From positions 3,880,001-3,944,000 of the forward strand of contig NZ_CP124620.1 in assembly GCF_030128875.1 (NCBI RefSeq): a stretch of 64,000 bases of DNA, in the 5' to 3' direction. Below, in pieces: positions 50,754 through 60,316 of the stretch. The translations under genes and the position numbers were made by a program. Below the pieces are notes generated by a model. The model was not told the origin of the DNA. It made no database searches and saw only the letters and a program-made list of their open reading frames with translations. This DNA is from Stenotrophomonas sp. BIO128-Bstrain. Its GTDB lineage: Bacteria > Pseudomonadota > Gammaproteobacteria > Xanthomonadales > Xanthomonadaceae. Positions within the stretch are counted from its first letter, which is position 1, and each line of letters opens with the position of its first letter.

Positions 50754-52223
50754 ATGAAGCATCGCGAGCGCATTACCCGTTACCGCCACCTGCGCGAACA
50801 GTCGCAGTGGAAGCTGTTGGCGGCCGATCACGCGCCGGAGATCATCGGCCTGCTGCAGAGCCTGCTGATGCAGGACGAGCGCACCCTGTCCACCGCGGTG
50901 CTGCACGAACGCCTGCAGCGCGCGCTGGATGATCTGAAGGCCGATGAACTGTCGCGCGATCTGCCGCGCACCGCGCAGGCCTACATCGCCCACTGGCTGG
51001 CCCAGGGCTGGCTGGAACGCCGCCTGCCCGAGGGTGCCGACCAGGAACAGTACGAACTGTCCACCCAGGCCGCGCAGGCGATCCGCTTCGCCGACAGCCT
51101 GGAGCAGGCGCGCGCTGCCGCCACCGAGAGCCGCCTGGCACTGGTGATCGAGCAGCTCTCGCAGCTGGCTGCGCTGACCGAATCCAATCCGGACGCACGC
51201 CTGTCCGCGCTGCGCGACGAGCGCGACCGCATCGATGCCGAGATCGCCCGCGTCAGCGGCGGCAAGGTGTCCTCGCTGGATGGCAAGCGCGCGCTGGAAC
51301 GGACCCGCCAGATCATCGGCCTGGCCGACGAACTGACCGAAGATTTCCGCCGCGTGCGTGACGACTTCGAACGCCTCAACCGCGAATTCCGCGAACGCAT
51401 CATCGATGACGAAGGCGAGCGCGGCGACGTGCTCTCCAAGCTGTTCGAAGGCGTGGACGTGATCGGCGACAGCGATGCCGGGCGCAGCTTCGAGGCGTTC
51501 TGGCGCCTGCTCAACGATGCCGAACAGAGCGCCCAGCTCGACGCCGCGCTGGAGACCGTGCTTGCCCGTGGCTTTGCCCGCAAGCTGGACCGCAACGAAC
51601 GCACCTTCCTGCGCGGCTTCACCACCACCATGCTCGAGCGCGGTGGCCAGGTCCACGATGTGCTGCAGCACTTCGCGCGCAGCCTGCGTGGCTTCGTGCA
51701 GAGCCGCGGCTACCTGGAACAGCGCCGCCTCAACCAGCTGCTCAAGCAGGCCCAGGGCGAGGCGCTGGGCCTTCGCGACCACATCCCGGCCCAGCGCAGC
51801 ATCGGCCGCGACCTGCAGCTGACCACCAGCCGCCTGCGCTCGCTGTCGCAGTGGAAGCTGCACGACCCGCGCCAGGCGCAGGTCGATGGCAGCGTGCAGC
51901 GCAACGACACCGCCGCGATCTCGCTGGAAAGCGTCGGCGATCTCGTCGCCGCCTCGGAAATCGACTTCCGCACCCTGCGCCGCGATCTGCACGACCTGCT
52001 TGGCGAGCAGCCGCGGCTGTCGATCGCGCAGGTGCTCGACCACCGTGAGGCCCCGCAGGGGCTGGGCAGCATCATCGGTTACCTCTCCCTCGGCACCCGC
52101 CATGGCGAGGTCGCCACCGATCAACAGGAGATCGCGCAATGGCGCGGCGGCGATGGCCAATGGCGTCGCGCCCGCATTCCGCTGATCTGGTTCACCCAGG
52201 AGAAACGCCATGAGCTGGCATGA
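50754..52223 (+). CDS. mksF: DUF3375 protein: MksF/JetA, kleisin of an SMC-like complex
   Basis: 489 aa from the ATG at 50754 ([20 protein letters not shown]). The DUF3375 pattern is clear: [65 protein letters not shown] and [16 protein letters not shown]3375 is the kleisin-like subunit called JetA in Wadjet or MksF in MksBEF condensins, winged-helix at both ends with helices between. It overlaps mksE by 14 bases. The name rests on family knowledge and gene order. Confidence 0.87.
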   Translation: MKHRERITRYRHLREQSQWKLLAADHAPEIIGLLQSLLMQDERTLSTAVLHERLQRALDDLKADELSRDLPRTAQAYIAHWLAQGWLERRLPEGADQEQYELSTQAAQAIRFADSLEQARAAATESRLALVIEQLSQLAALTESNPDARLSALRDERDRIDAEIARVSGGKVSSLDGKRALERTRQIIGLADELTEDFRRVRDDFERLNREFRERIIDDEGERGDVLSKLFEGVDVIGDSDAGRSFEAFWRLLNDAEQSAQLDAALETVLARGFARKLDRNERTFLRGFTTTMLERGGQVHDVLQHFARSLRGFVQSRGYLEQRRLNQLLKQAQGEALGLRDHIPAQRSIGRDLQLTTSRLRSLSQWKLHDPRQAQVDGSVQRNDTAAISLESVGDLVAASEIDFRTLRRDLHDLLGEQPRLSIAQVLDHREAPQGLGSIIGYLSLGTRHGEVATDQQEIAQWRGGDGQWRRARIPLIWFTQEKRHELA

Positions 52224-52911
52224 ACAATCCACCGACACCCCGATCGACGGCGGCGCCGACGAGCATGACGACGAGCCGGTCGTGGTGACGCCGGTCCTGC
52301 GACGCAGCAACGATGTCTTCTACATGGGCGATACCGGCCGGCTGCCGCTCGATGGCCGCCGTGCGCTGTGCCAGCTGCTGATCGGCCCCAGCATCGACCA
52401 GCTGCGCCACGCCAAGCTGTGGCCGGCGCTGATCCGCAGTGAAGCGGCGATCCGCTCAGCGCTCTCGGACCTGTTCCTGGAGCTGGTGCTGGACCGCGAG
52501 AGCGGGGTGGCCTTCACCCGCCAGGCCGATACCGAAGATATCGACGCGCCGGTGCTGCTGCGTACCTCGCCGCTGACCTTCATCGACTCGGTGCTGCTGC
52601 TGCACCTGCGCCAGCAGCTGGCCGAAGCCGATGCACGCGGCGTGCGCGCGGTGGTCGAAGATGGCGAGCTGGCCGAAGCACTGGCCGTGTACGAGCGCCA
52701 CCTGTCCACCGACCGCGCCGGCTTCAACCGCCGCGTCGCCAGTGCCGTGCAGAAGATGAAGGACAACCACATCCTCACCCGCCTTGGCGGTGACGATGCG
52801 CGTCATGAAGTCTCGCCGGCACTGAAACTGATGTTCTCCGCCGAAGATGTCGCCGCCCTGGCCCAGGTGTACCGCCGCCTGCGCGAAGCGCCGGCCGACC
52901 TCGACGCCTGA
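52210..52911 (+). CDS. mksE: DUF4194 protein: MksE/JetB
   Basis: 233 aa ([20 protein letters not shown]). An acidic head is followed by a winged-helix domain of the DUF4194 type: [44 protein letters not shown] and [18 protein letters not shown]. This is the MukE-like subunit (KITE) that binds the kleisin and gates the ATPase. It lies between the DUF3375 and SMC-like genes, as in all known Mks and Jet operons. Confidence 0.87.
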   Translation: MSWHEQSTDTPIDGGADEHDDEPVVVTPVLRRSNDVFYMGDTGRLPLDGRRALCQLLIGPSIDQLRHAKLWPALIRSEAAIRSALSDLFLELVLDRESGVAFTRQADTEDIDAPVLLRTSPLTFIDSVLLLHLRQQLAEADARGVRAVVEDGELAEALAVYERHLSTDRAGFNRRVASAVQKMKDNHILTRLGGDDARHEVSPALKLMFSAEDVAALAQVYRRLREAPADLDA

Positions 52912-52957
52912 GCGCGCGCCCGCGCGCCGCTGCCCTGCCTGGATTGCTAGCCCTGCC

Positions 52958-55900
52958 ATGACCGTCCACATTCCCGCACCCGCCCTGTTCCCCGGCGACC
53001 AGCCCGACCCGCGCGCGCAGCAGTTCCGCATGCGCCGCCTGCAGGTCCACAACTGGGGCACCTTCTCCGGCCTGACCGAAGTGCCGATCGCCGAACGTGG
53101 CTTCCTGTTCGTCGGCCGCTCCGGCTCGGGCAAGTCGACCCTGCTCGATGCGATGTCCGCGCTGCTGGTGCCGCCGGCCCTGGTCGACTTCAACGCCGCC
53201 GCGCGCGAAGCCGAACGCAGTGGCCGCGACCGCAACCTGGTCTCCTATGTGCGTGGCGCGTGGGCTGATCAGCAGGACAGCGGCACCGGCGAGATCGCCA
53301 CCCAGTACCTGCGCAAGGGCGCCACCTGGACCGCGCTGGTGCTGGAGTACCGCAGCAACGACGGCCGCATCGTCAGCCTGGTGCGGCTGTTCTGGATCGC
53401 CGGCAACGGCGCCGCCGCGGCCGATGTGCGCAAGCACTACATGGTCGCAGAGCGCAGCTTCGACATCGCGCGCGACCTCGGCGGCTTCGACCTGGACCTG
53501 CGCAAGCTCAAGCAGCGCCTGGGCGATGTGCATCACTTCGACAGCTTCGCCAGCTATGCCGAACGGTTCCGCCACGTGCTCGGGATAGAGAACGAAATGG
53601 CGCTGCGCCTGCTGCACAAGACGCAGTCGGCGAAGAACCTCGGCGATCTGAACGTGTTCCTGCGCGACTTCATGCTCGATGCGCCGCGCACCTTCGATGC
53701 CGCCGAGCGCCTGGTCGATGATTTCGCCGAACTCGATGGCGCCCACCAGGCCGTGGTCACCGCGCGCCGCCAGGTCGAAACCCTGCTGCCGGCGCGCGGT
53801 CACTACGCCGATCTGCAGGCACTGCGCCGCCAGCGTGAAGACCTGGACGAGATGAAGCTGGGCATCGACGGTGTGCGCGAGCAGCGTCGCCTGGCCCTGC
53901 TCGAGGCGCGCCTGCTGGAACTGGACACCCGCGACCGCGGCCTGTCCGGTGAAGAAGGCCAGCGCCGCAGCGCGCTGGAGAACCATGAAAGCCACCTCGC
54001 CGAACTGGAGGCGCAGCGTCGCCAGCAGGGCGGCGAGCGCATCGAAGAGCTGGAGCGCGAACAGGGCCGTGTCGCCCAGGAACGCGACCGCCGCCTGGCC
54101 AAGCGCAACCAGGCCAACCATGCCAGCCGCGAGCTCGGCGAAACCCTGGCCGAGACCGCGCACGGCTTCGCCGAACAGCTGGCCCGCGCCCAGGCCAGAC
54201 TGGACGACGGCCAGCGTGCCGCGGCCGAGCTGGATGAAGCCATCGCCGAGCGCATGGGCGGCAAGCGCGACGACGAGCGCCGCTTTGCCGAGGTGCGTTC
54301 GGAACTGGAGGCGCTCAAGCGCACCCCGTCCAGCATTCCGGCGCCGATGCAGCAGCTGCGCGCGCGCCTGAGCAGCGACACCGGCATTCCCGAGGCGGCG
54401 CTGCCGTTCGTGGGTGAACTGCTGCAGGTCCGCGATGAAGACGCCGCATGGCAGGGCGCGATCGAGCGTGTGCTGCACGGCTTCGCGCAGTCGCTGCTGG
54501 TCGATGAGCGCCACCATGCCCAGGTCTCGGAGTGGATCAACCAGACCCACCTCGGTACCCGCCTGGTGTATTACCGCGTGCGCCGCAACGATGATGCGCT
54601 GCATGGCCGCGAGCCCGGTGCACGCTCGCTGCTGCACAAGCTGGTGCTGCGCGAGCACGGCTATGCCGGCTGGCTGCGCCGCGAGCTGGGCAAGCGCTTC
54701 GACTACGAATGCGTCGATGCGCGCCACCTGCGCGATACCGACCGCGGCATCACCAAGGAAGGCCAGGTCAAGCACCCGGGCGAGCGTTTCGAGAAGGACG
54801 ATCGCCACAACATCAGCGACCGCCGCCGCTGGCTGCTCGGCTTCAACAACCGCGACAAACTGGACCTGTACGAGAGCGAAGCGATCGAACTGGCGCAGCG
54901 CATCGCCGCCTGCGACAGCGACGTGGCCGGGCTGCGCGCGCAGCGCGAACAGGATGGCAAGGCCCGCCTGGCCTGCCATCAACTGTGCACGCTGGGCTGG
55001 GACGAGATCGATGTGGCCGCGCCGCTGCAGCGCCTGGACGACATCGCCCAGGCCCTGCACGACCTGCGCGAAGGCAATGCCGACCTGCGCAGGCTCGGCG
55101 AACAGATCGAAAAGACCCGGGCCGATGTGGCCCAGGCCAAGCGCACCTATGAAGACGTGCGCGTGGAGCGCGGCCAGCTCGGCCGTGAGCACGAACGCCT
55201 GGCGCGCCTGCACGAGCAGTGCGCGCCGCTGGCCAAGCGCGTGGTCACGCCCCTGCAGCAGCAGGGCCTGGACGAACGCCTCAAAGCGCTCGGCGTGCTC
55301 AGCCTGGAAAACCTGGAAGCGCACTTCCGGCAGATCAGCAACACGCTCAACGAACAGCTCGGCGGCTCCCAGGCCGAACACAACCGGCTGGAGAACCTGC
55401 TGCTGGGCTGCTTCCGCCGCTACTGCCAGGCCTGGCCGGAAGACAGCGGCGACTTCACCGTCAGCCTGTCCAGCGCCGACGATTTCCTGGCCCGCCTGCA
55501 GCGGCTGGAGAACGATGGCCTGCCGCAGCACGAGGCACGCTTCTTCGATCTGCTGCAGAGCCAGAGCAAGAACAACCTGCTGGCCCTGCAGCGCCACACC
55601 GCCGAGGCGCGCAAGTCGATCGCCCAGCGCCTGGACGAGGTCAATGCCTCGCTGGAGCAGGTGCCGTTCAACCGCGGCACGCTGCTGACCATTGAACTCA
55701 CCGACCGCCGCCTGCCCGAGGTGCTGGATTTCCACCAGCGCCTGCGCGATGTCCTGTCCCAGCAGCAGACCGAGCAGCGCGAACTGGCCGAAGCGCAGTT
55801 CGCGGTGCTGCGTGAACTGGTCGCCAAGCTCGGCTCGCAGGAAGGCGAGGACAAGCGCTGGCGCGAGCTGGTACTCGACGTGCGCCTGCATGTGGAATTT

Positions 55901-56593
55901 GTCGGCGTCGAGCTCGATGCCGCCACCCGCCAGCAGGTCGAGATCTACCGCAGCGGCGCGGGCAAATCCGGCGGCCAGCGCCAGAAGCTGGCCACCACCT
56001 GCCTGGCGGCCGCGCTGCGCTACCAGCTCGGCGGTGCCGACGGCCAGCTGCCCAGCTACGCGGCAGTCGTGCTCGATGAAGCCTTCGACAAGGCCGACAA
56101 CGAGTTCACCGCGCTGGCGATGAACATCTTCGACAACTTCGGGTTCCAGATGGTCGTGGCCACGCCGCTGAAGTCGGTGATGACGCTGGAGCCGTTCATC
56201 GGCGGTGCGTGCTTTGTGGAGATCAGCGGTCGCCACGACTCCGGCGTGCTGCTGATCGAGTACGACGAGGAAGGCAAGCGCCTGAAGCTGCCCGAACGCG
56301 CCCGCGCCGGCGGTGAGGCCGCGGTGGCGCCGGTATCGGCAGCGGCCGTGATCGCAGCGCCGGCGGAGGTCGAGGTGCCAGGGCAGGCCGCCGATGCCGT
56401 GATCGCCGAACCGGCTGCCGGGCAGGCCGACGCCGCCACGGCGACGCCGGATGCACCGGCACCGGCATCGCGCCCGAAGAAAGCCGCGGCCAAGGCACCC
56501 GCCAAAGCGCCGGCCAGGAAGGCCGCCAGCAAGGCGGCGGCCAGGCCGGCACCCAGGACCGCCGCGAAGAAGCCGGTCAAGCCCAAGCGTTGA
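52958..56593 (+). CDS. mksB: MksB/JetC: MukB-like SMC ATPase with a basic Ala/Lys/Pro tail
   Basis: 1211 aa from the ATG at 52958. Walker A FVGRSGSGKSTLLDAM lies at about residues 51-66; long coiled-coil arms follow (about 280-520 and 640-900) with a hinge-like central region; the C-terminal head has the signature GAGKSGGQRQKLATTCLAA near residue 1000 and Walker B AVVLDEAFDKADNEF near 1035. From about residue 1110 the protein ends in a roughly 100-residue low-complexity tail, acidic/Ala-rich at first and then repeated AAAKAPAKAPARKAASKAAA-like, resembling histone H1-type tails. No JetD/MksG gene follows. Confidence 0.9.
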   Translation: MTVHIPAPALFPGDQPDPRAQQFRMRRLQVHNWGTFSGLTEVPIAERGFLFVGRSGSGKSTLLDAMSALLVPPALVDFNAAAREAERSGRDRNLVSYVRGAWADQQDSGTGEIATQYLRKGATWTALVLEYRSNDGRIVSLVRLFWIAGNGAAAADVRKHYMVAERSFDIARDLGGFDLDLRKLKQRLGDVHHFDSFASYAERFRHVLGIENEMALRLLHKTQSAKNLGDLNVFLRDFMLDAPRTFDAAERLVDDFAELDGAHQAVVTARRQVETLLPARGHYADLQALRRQREDLDEMKLGIDGVREQRRLALLEARLLELDTRDRGLSGEEGQRRSALENHESHLAELEAQRRQQGGERIEELEREQGRVAQERDRRLAKRNQANHASRELGETLAETAHGFAEQLARAQARLDDGQRAAAELDEAIAERMGGKRDDERRFAEVRSELEALKRTPSSIPAPMQQLRARLSSDTGIPEAALPFVGELLQVRDEDAAWQGAIERVLHGFAQSLLVDERHHAQVSEWINQTHLGTRLVYYRVRRNDDALHGREPGARSLLHKLVLREHGYAGWLRRELGKRFDYECVDARHLRDTDRGITKEGQVKHPGERFEKDDRHNISDRRRWLLGFNNRDKLDLYESEAIELAQRIAACDSDVAGLRAQREQDGKARLACHQLCTLGWDEIDVAAPLQRLDDIAQALHDLREGNADLRRLGEQIEKTRADVAQAKRTYEDVRVERGQLGREHERLARLHEQCAPLAKRVVTPLQQQGLDERLKALGVLSLENLEAHFRQISNTLNEQLGGSQAEHNRLENLLLGCFRRYCQAWPEDSGDFTVSLSSADDFLARLQRLENDGLPQHEARFFDLLQSQSKNNLLALQRHTAEARKSIAQRLDEVNASLEQVPFNRGTLLTIELTDRRLPEVLDFHQRLRDVLSQQQTEQRELAEAQFAVLRELVAKLGSQEGEDKRWRELVLDVRLHVEFVGVELDAATRQQVEIYRSGAGKSGGQRQKLATTCLAAALRYQLGGADGQLPSYAAVVLDEAFDKADNEFTALAMNIFDNFGFQMVVATPLKSVMTLEPFIGGACFVEISGRHDSGVLLIEYDEEGKRLKLPERARAGGEAAVAPVSAAAVIAAPAEVEVPGQAADAVIAEPAAGQADAATATPDAPAPASRPKKAAAKAPAKAPARKAASKAAARPAPRTAAKKPVKPKR

Positions 56594-56631
56594 GCAATCG
56601 ACGGGTCAGCCCCCAGGGTTGGCCCGTCCTG

Positions 56632-57441
56632 TCAGCCGGCGAAGGTATCCCAGCCCATCCGGGCGATCAGCACCACCACCAGGCCGACGAACAGCTTGCG
56701 GATGAAGGGCGTGCCACCGCGCAGCGCCATCCGCGTGCCGACCACCGAGCCGATGATGTTGGCCACGGCCATCGGCAGCGCGAACAGCCACAGGATGTTG
56801 CCGGTCGGCACGAAGAACGAGATCGCCGCCACGTTGGTGGCCAGGTTCACCACCTTGGAGGCGGCCGAGGCGCGCAGGAAGTCCAGCCCGAAGAAACGCA
56901 CGAACAGGAAGATCAGGAAGCTGCCGGTGCCCGGCCCGAAGAAGCCATCGTAGAACCCGATTACCGCACCGATCGCCAGCGCGGTCACCAGCTCCTTGCG
57001 GCCGATCTCGCGCGGGCGGTGCAGGGCACCGAAGTCCTTCTTCCACAGCGTGTAGCCGAGCATCGCCACCAGCAGCACCAGCACCAGCGGGCGCACCGCG
57101 TCCTTGGGCAGCAGGCTGACCGCCGTGGCGCCGGCGAAGGAGAACACGAAGGCCGTGCCCGCGGCGAACAGCACTGGCCGCCACGGGAAGCGCACATTGC
57201 GTGCATAGCGGAACGCCGCCGCTGCCGTACCGAACATCGAACTGAATTTGTTGGTGCCGAACAGCATCGCCGGCGTGTGCTGCGGCAATACGGTGAACAA
57301 CCCGGGCAACTGCACCAGCCCGCCGCCGCCGACCGCGGCATCGACCAGACCGGCGATGAAGGCGATCGCCACCAACCACAACAGCTCAGGGGGAACCAGC
57401 TCAAGCACGGCGGGACATCGCGGCAGAAGGCGCGCCAGCAT
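56632..57441 (-). CDS. TauE/SafE family sulfite/anion permease
   Basis: About 269 aa, eight membrane segments. Signature [26 protein letters not shown] with the Gly-rich loop, and the second-half repeat [20 protein letters not shown]. Family members export sulfite or sulfoacetate or move other sulfur-containing anions. The start is uncertain: ATG 57441, ATG 57453 and GTG 57408 are all in frame. It is divergent from the YchJ-like gene with only about 30 bp between starts if ATG 57441 is used, which favours a shorter form. Confidence 0.85.
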   Translation of the reverse strand: MLARLLPRCPAVLELVPPELLWLVAIAFIAGLVDAAVGGGGLVQLPGLFTVLPQHTPAMLFGTNKFSSMFGTAAAAFRYARNVRFPWRPVLFAAGTAFVFSFAGATAVSLLPKDAVRPLVLVLLVAMLGYTLWKKDFGALHRPREIGRKELVTALAIGAVIGFYDGFFGPGTGSFLIFLFVRFFGLDFLRASAASKVVNLATNVAAISFFVPTGNILWLFALPMAVANIIGSVVGTRMALRGGTPFIRKLFVGLVVVLIARMGWDTFAG

Positions 57442-57470
57442 ACGCCCGGTCATCGCGCGACAATACCCCC

Positions 57471-57866
57471 ATGACCACCGCCAACTCCGATCCCTGTCCC
57501 TGCGGCCGCCCCTTGGCCTACACCGCCTGCTGCGGCCGCTATCACGCCGGCGCGCCCGCCCCGGATGCCGAAGCGCTGATGCGTTCGCGTTACAGCGCCT
57601 ACGTGCGCCACCTGGCCGACTACCTGCTGGCCAGCTGGCACCCGTCCACGCGCCCGGCCGAGCTGTCGCTGGAGGAAGCGCCCGGCCAGCGCACCCACTG
57701 GCTGGGGCTGACGATCCAGGCCCACACCCAGTCGGATCCGGACCACGCCCAGGTCCGGTTCCTTGCCCGTTACAAGGTGGGCGGCGGCAGTGCGGTGAAG
57801 ATGCTCGAGCACAGCCGCTTCGTGCGCGAAGAGGGGCGCTGGTTCTATCTCGACGCGCTGCCCTGA
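57471..57866 (+). CDS. YchJ family SEC-C motif protein
   Basis: 131 aa. [20 protein letters not shown] begins the SEC-C zinc motif (Cys9, Cys11, Cys20, Cys21), followed by the NTF2-like YchJ domain ([20 protein letters not shown] ... [16 protein letters not shown]). Function unknown in the family; the zinc motif resembles the SecA C-terminal metal site. It is a single gene divergent from the TauE permease. Confidence 0.88.
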   Translation: MTTANSDPCPCGRPLAYTACCGRYHAGAPAPDAEALMRSRYSAYVRHLADYLLASWHPSTRPAELSLEEAPGQRTHWLGLTIQAHTQSDPDHAQVRFLARYKVGGGSAVKMLEHSRFVREEGRWFYLDALP

Positions 57867-58004
57867 CCCAGCGCGGCCGCACGCACTCCCGCAGCGTCGT
57901 CGCCCGGGCGCGTACGGGGATCGCGTATTCAACTTGAACGCTGTCACCAGACCGATGCCGTGCCATGACGTGGCACTCACTCCGGCTGGTCGATCCTGAT
58001 CGCA

Positions 58005-59291
58005 ATGAATACCGCCGTTGCTGCCGCACCACCGCTCACTGCCGCCCCGCCGTCGTCGCTGGCCGCCCGCTACGCCGGCGTGCGGGCCCGCACGGTCGCA
58101 CTGGCCGCCCCGCTGAGCGCCGAAGACGCCATGGTGCAGAGCATGGCCGATGCCAGCCCGGCCAAATGGCACCTGGCCCACACCACCTGGTTCTTCGAGC
58201 GCTTCGTGCTGGCCACCCGGCCCGGTTACGCACCGATCGATGCGGACTGGCATTACCTGTTCAACAGCTATTACCAGAGCATCGGTCCGGCACATGCACG
58301 TCCGCAGCGTGGCCTGCTCTCGCGCCCGTCGCTGGAGGAGGTGCTGGAGTTCCGTGCCCGGATCGACCAGCGCGTGATCACCGCCCTGCAGGCCGGCAGC
58401 CTCAGCGAGCAGGCCCGGCACCAGTTGCTGCTCGGCCTGCACCATGAACAGCAACATCAGGAACTGCTGCTGACCGATATCAAGCATGCGTTCTGGTCCA
58501 ACCCGCTGCAGCCGGCCTACCGTGAGGATCTTGCGGTGGCGCCGGCCTGTGCGCTGCCCCTGCAGTGGCTCAGCAGTCCCGAGCAGATCGTGGAGATCGG
58601 CGCGCCGGTCTGGCCTACCCAGCCGACATTCGCCTACGACAACGAATCGCCCGTACACCGCGCCCTGGTCCCGGCGCATGCGCTGGCCAATCGCCCGGTC
58701 AGCAATGATGAGTATCGCCGGTTCGTCCAGGCCGGCGGCTACCGCGAGCCGCGCTGGTGGATGAGCGAAGGCTGGACCCTGTGCCAGGACCAGCGCTGGC
58801 AGCATCCGCTGTATTGGGATGACGCACTGGAGCGCGAGTTCACCCTCGGCGGGTGGCGCCCGCTCGATCCGCACGCCCCGGTCTGCCATCTCAGTTACTT
58901 CGAAGCCGACGCCTACGCGCGCTGGCAGGAGGCCCGCCTGCCCACCGAATTCGAATGGGAGGCGGCCACCGCGGGCCGCCCGCTGCGGGGTCGTTTTGCC
59001 GATTGCGATCAGCTTCACCCCGGCGGGGCGGAAGAATCAGGCGATATCGTCCAGCTGTTCGGCGATGTCTGGGAATGGACCAGCAGCGCCTACGGGCCGT
59101 ATCCGGGGTTCCGCACCTTCCCGGGCAATCTCGGCGAGTACAACGGCAAGTTCATGTGCGGGCAATGGGTCCTGCGCGGCGGCAGCTGTGCCACGCCTGC
59201 CGATCACCTGCGCGCCAGCTACCGCAATTTCTTCGCGCCGTCGGCCCGGTGGCAGTTCGCCGGCCTGCGCCTGGCCCGGGACGCCGCATGA
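58005..59291 (+). CDS. egtB: EgtB, ergothioneine sulfoxide synthase
   Basis: 428 aa. The N-terminal DinB-like domain holds the iron ligands: SPAKWHLAHTTWFFERF with His56, and GLHHEQQHQELLLTDIKHAF with His147 and His151. The C-terminal formylglycine-generating-enzyme-like domain shows FADCDQLHPGG, GDVWEWTSSAYGPYPGF and WVLRGGSCATPADHLRASYRNFF. It joins hercynine to a thiol by O2-dependent C-S bond formation. There is no egtA nearby, so the thiol donor may be cysteine rather than gamma-glutamylcysteine; that is inference. It is coupled to egtD by an ATGA overlap. Confidence 0.92.
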   Translation: MNTAVAAAPPLTAAPPSSLAARYAGVRARTVALAAPLSAEDAMVQSMADASPAKWHLAHTTWFFERFVLATRPGYAPIDADWHYLFNSYYQSIGPAHARPQRGLLSRPSLEEVLEFRARIDQRVITALQAGSLSEQARHQLLLGLHHEQQHQELLLTDIKHAFWSNPLQPAYREDLAVAPACALPLQWLSSPEQIVEIGAPVWPTQPTFAYDNESPVHRALVPAHALANRPVSNDEYRRFVQAGGYREPRWWMSEGWTLCQDQRWQHPLYWDDALEREFTLGGWRPLDPHAPVCHLSYFEADAYARWQEARLPTEFEWEAATAGRPLRGRFADCDQLHPGGAEESGDIVQLFGDVWEWTSSAYGPYPGFRTFPGNLGEYNGKFMCGQWVLRGGSCATPADHLRASYRNFFAPSARWQFAGLRLARDAA

Positions 59292-60262
59292 GTTCGGTCC
59301 GTGATGCACTCCAGGCGCTGACCGATCTGCAGCCGGACCGCGACCAGATCACCGCCGACATCCTGCGTGGCCTCTCCGCCACGCCGCGGCAGCTGCCGTC
59401 CAAGTATTTCTACGATGCCCACGGCTCGGCGTTGTTCGAGCAGATCACCCAGCAGCCAGAGTACTACCCGACCCGCACCGAGCTGCAGCTGCTGCAGGAC
59501 TGCGCGCGTGACATCGCCAAGGTGGTCGGTCCCCGCCTGCACGTGGTCGAGCTGGGCAGCGGCAGTGGGCGCAAGACCGAGCTGCTGCTGCAGGCACTGC
59601 GTGACCCGGTGGCGTACACCCCGATCGAGATCTCCCGTGCCGCACTGCTGGACAGCATCACCCGGTTGGCCCCGTTGCTGCCGGAGATCGAAATGCTGCC
59701 GGTCTGCGCGGATTTCACCCAGCCGGTGCAGCTGCCATCGCCGCAGCGCGAGCCGGCGCGCCACCTGGTGTTCTTCCCGGGCTCGACGCTGGGCAACTTC
59801 GCGCAGGACGAGGCCATTGCGCTGCTGAAGGCCATGCGCCAGACCATGGGCCCCGACGGCATGGCCCTGATCGGCATCGACCTGCACAAGGATGCGGGGC
59901 TGATCGAAGCCGCGTACAACGATGCCGCCGGCGTCACGGCCGATTTCACCCTCAATCTGCTGCGCCGGCTCAACCGCGACATCGGCAGTGATTTCGATCT
60001 CGACGGGTTCCGTCATCGCGCGCGGTACAGCGTGCCGCGCCTGCGCATCGAAACCGAACTGGTCAGCCAGCGCGAGCAGCGCGTGCAGGTGGACGGGCAG
60101 AGCTTCGATTTCGCCGCAGGCGAGGCGATGACGGTGGAGTACAGCCACAAGTACACCGACGTGGTGTTCGCAACGATGGCCGCGGCCGCGGGCCTGCGCG
60201 TGACGGCCCACTGGAACGCCACCGATCCGGCCTTCGGCCTCCGCCTGCTGCAGCCGGTCTGA
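59288..60262 (+). CDS. egtD: EgtD, histidine N-alpha-methyltransferase
   Basis: 324 aa from the ATG at 59288. The family start LPSKYFYDAHGSALFEQITQ, then PEYYPTRTE, and the SAM motif VVELGSGSGRKTELLLQAL near residues 86-104 are diagnostic, as are FFPGSTLGNF and the C-terminal YSHKYT that binds histidine. It trimethylates histidine to hercynine, the EgtB substrate. The longer open frame starting at 58853 lies in another frame of egtB and is rejected. Confidence 0.93.
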   Translation: MSSVRDALQALTDLQPDRDQITADILRGLSATPRQLPSKYFYDAHGSALFEQITQQPEYYPTRTELQLLQDCARDIAKVVGPRLHVVELGSGSGRKTELLLQALRDPVAYTPIEISRAALLDSITRLAPLLPEIEMLPVCADFTQPVQLPSPQREPARHLVFFPGSTLGNFAQDEAIALLKAMRQTMGPDGMALIGIDLHKDAGLIEAAYNDAAGVTADFTLNLLRRLNRDIGSDFDLDGFRHRARYSVPRLRIETELVSQREQRVQVDGQSFDFAAGEAMTVEYSHKYTDVVFATMAAAAGLRVTAHWNATDPAFGLRLLQPV

Positions 60263-60316
60263 CCTGCGCAGCATTGCCGCTATGATGCAGGTCCACTGGC
60301 TGCAAGGATTCCGCCA

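Noticed and set aside
52775..56236. 1153-codon minus-strand open frame opposite mksB
   Set aside because: Antisense shadow of a coiled-coil gene; low-complexity leucine/alanine sequence without motifs.
56594..57441. Possible jetD/mksG following mksB
   Set aside because: The only gene here is on the opposite strand and is a TauE/SafE permease with membrane segments, not a Toprim/DUF2220 protein.
58005..60262. Possible ovothiol synthase OvoA
   Set aside because: OvoA is one fused protein of about 700 aa; here the synthase and methyltransferase are separate and the methyltransferase is of the EgtD type.
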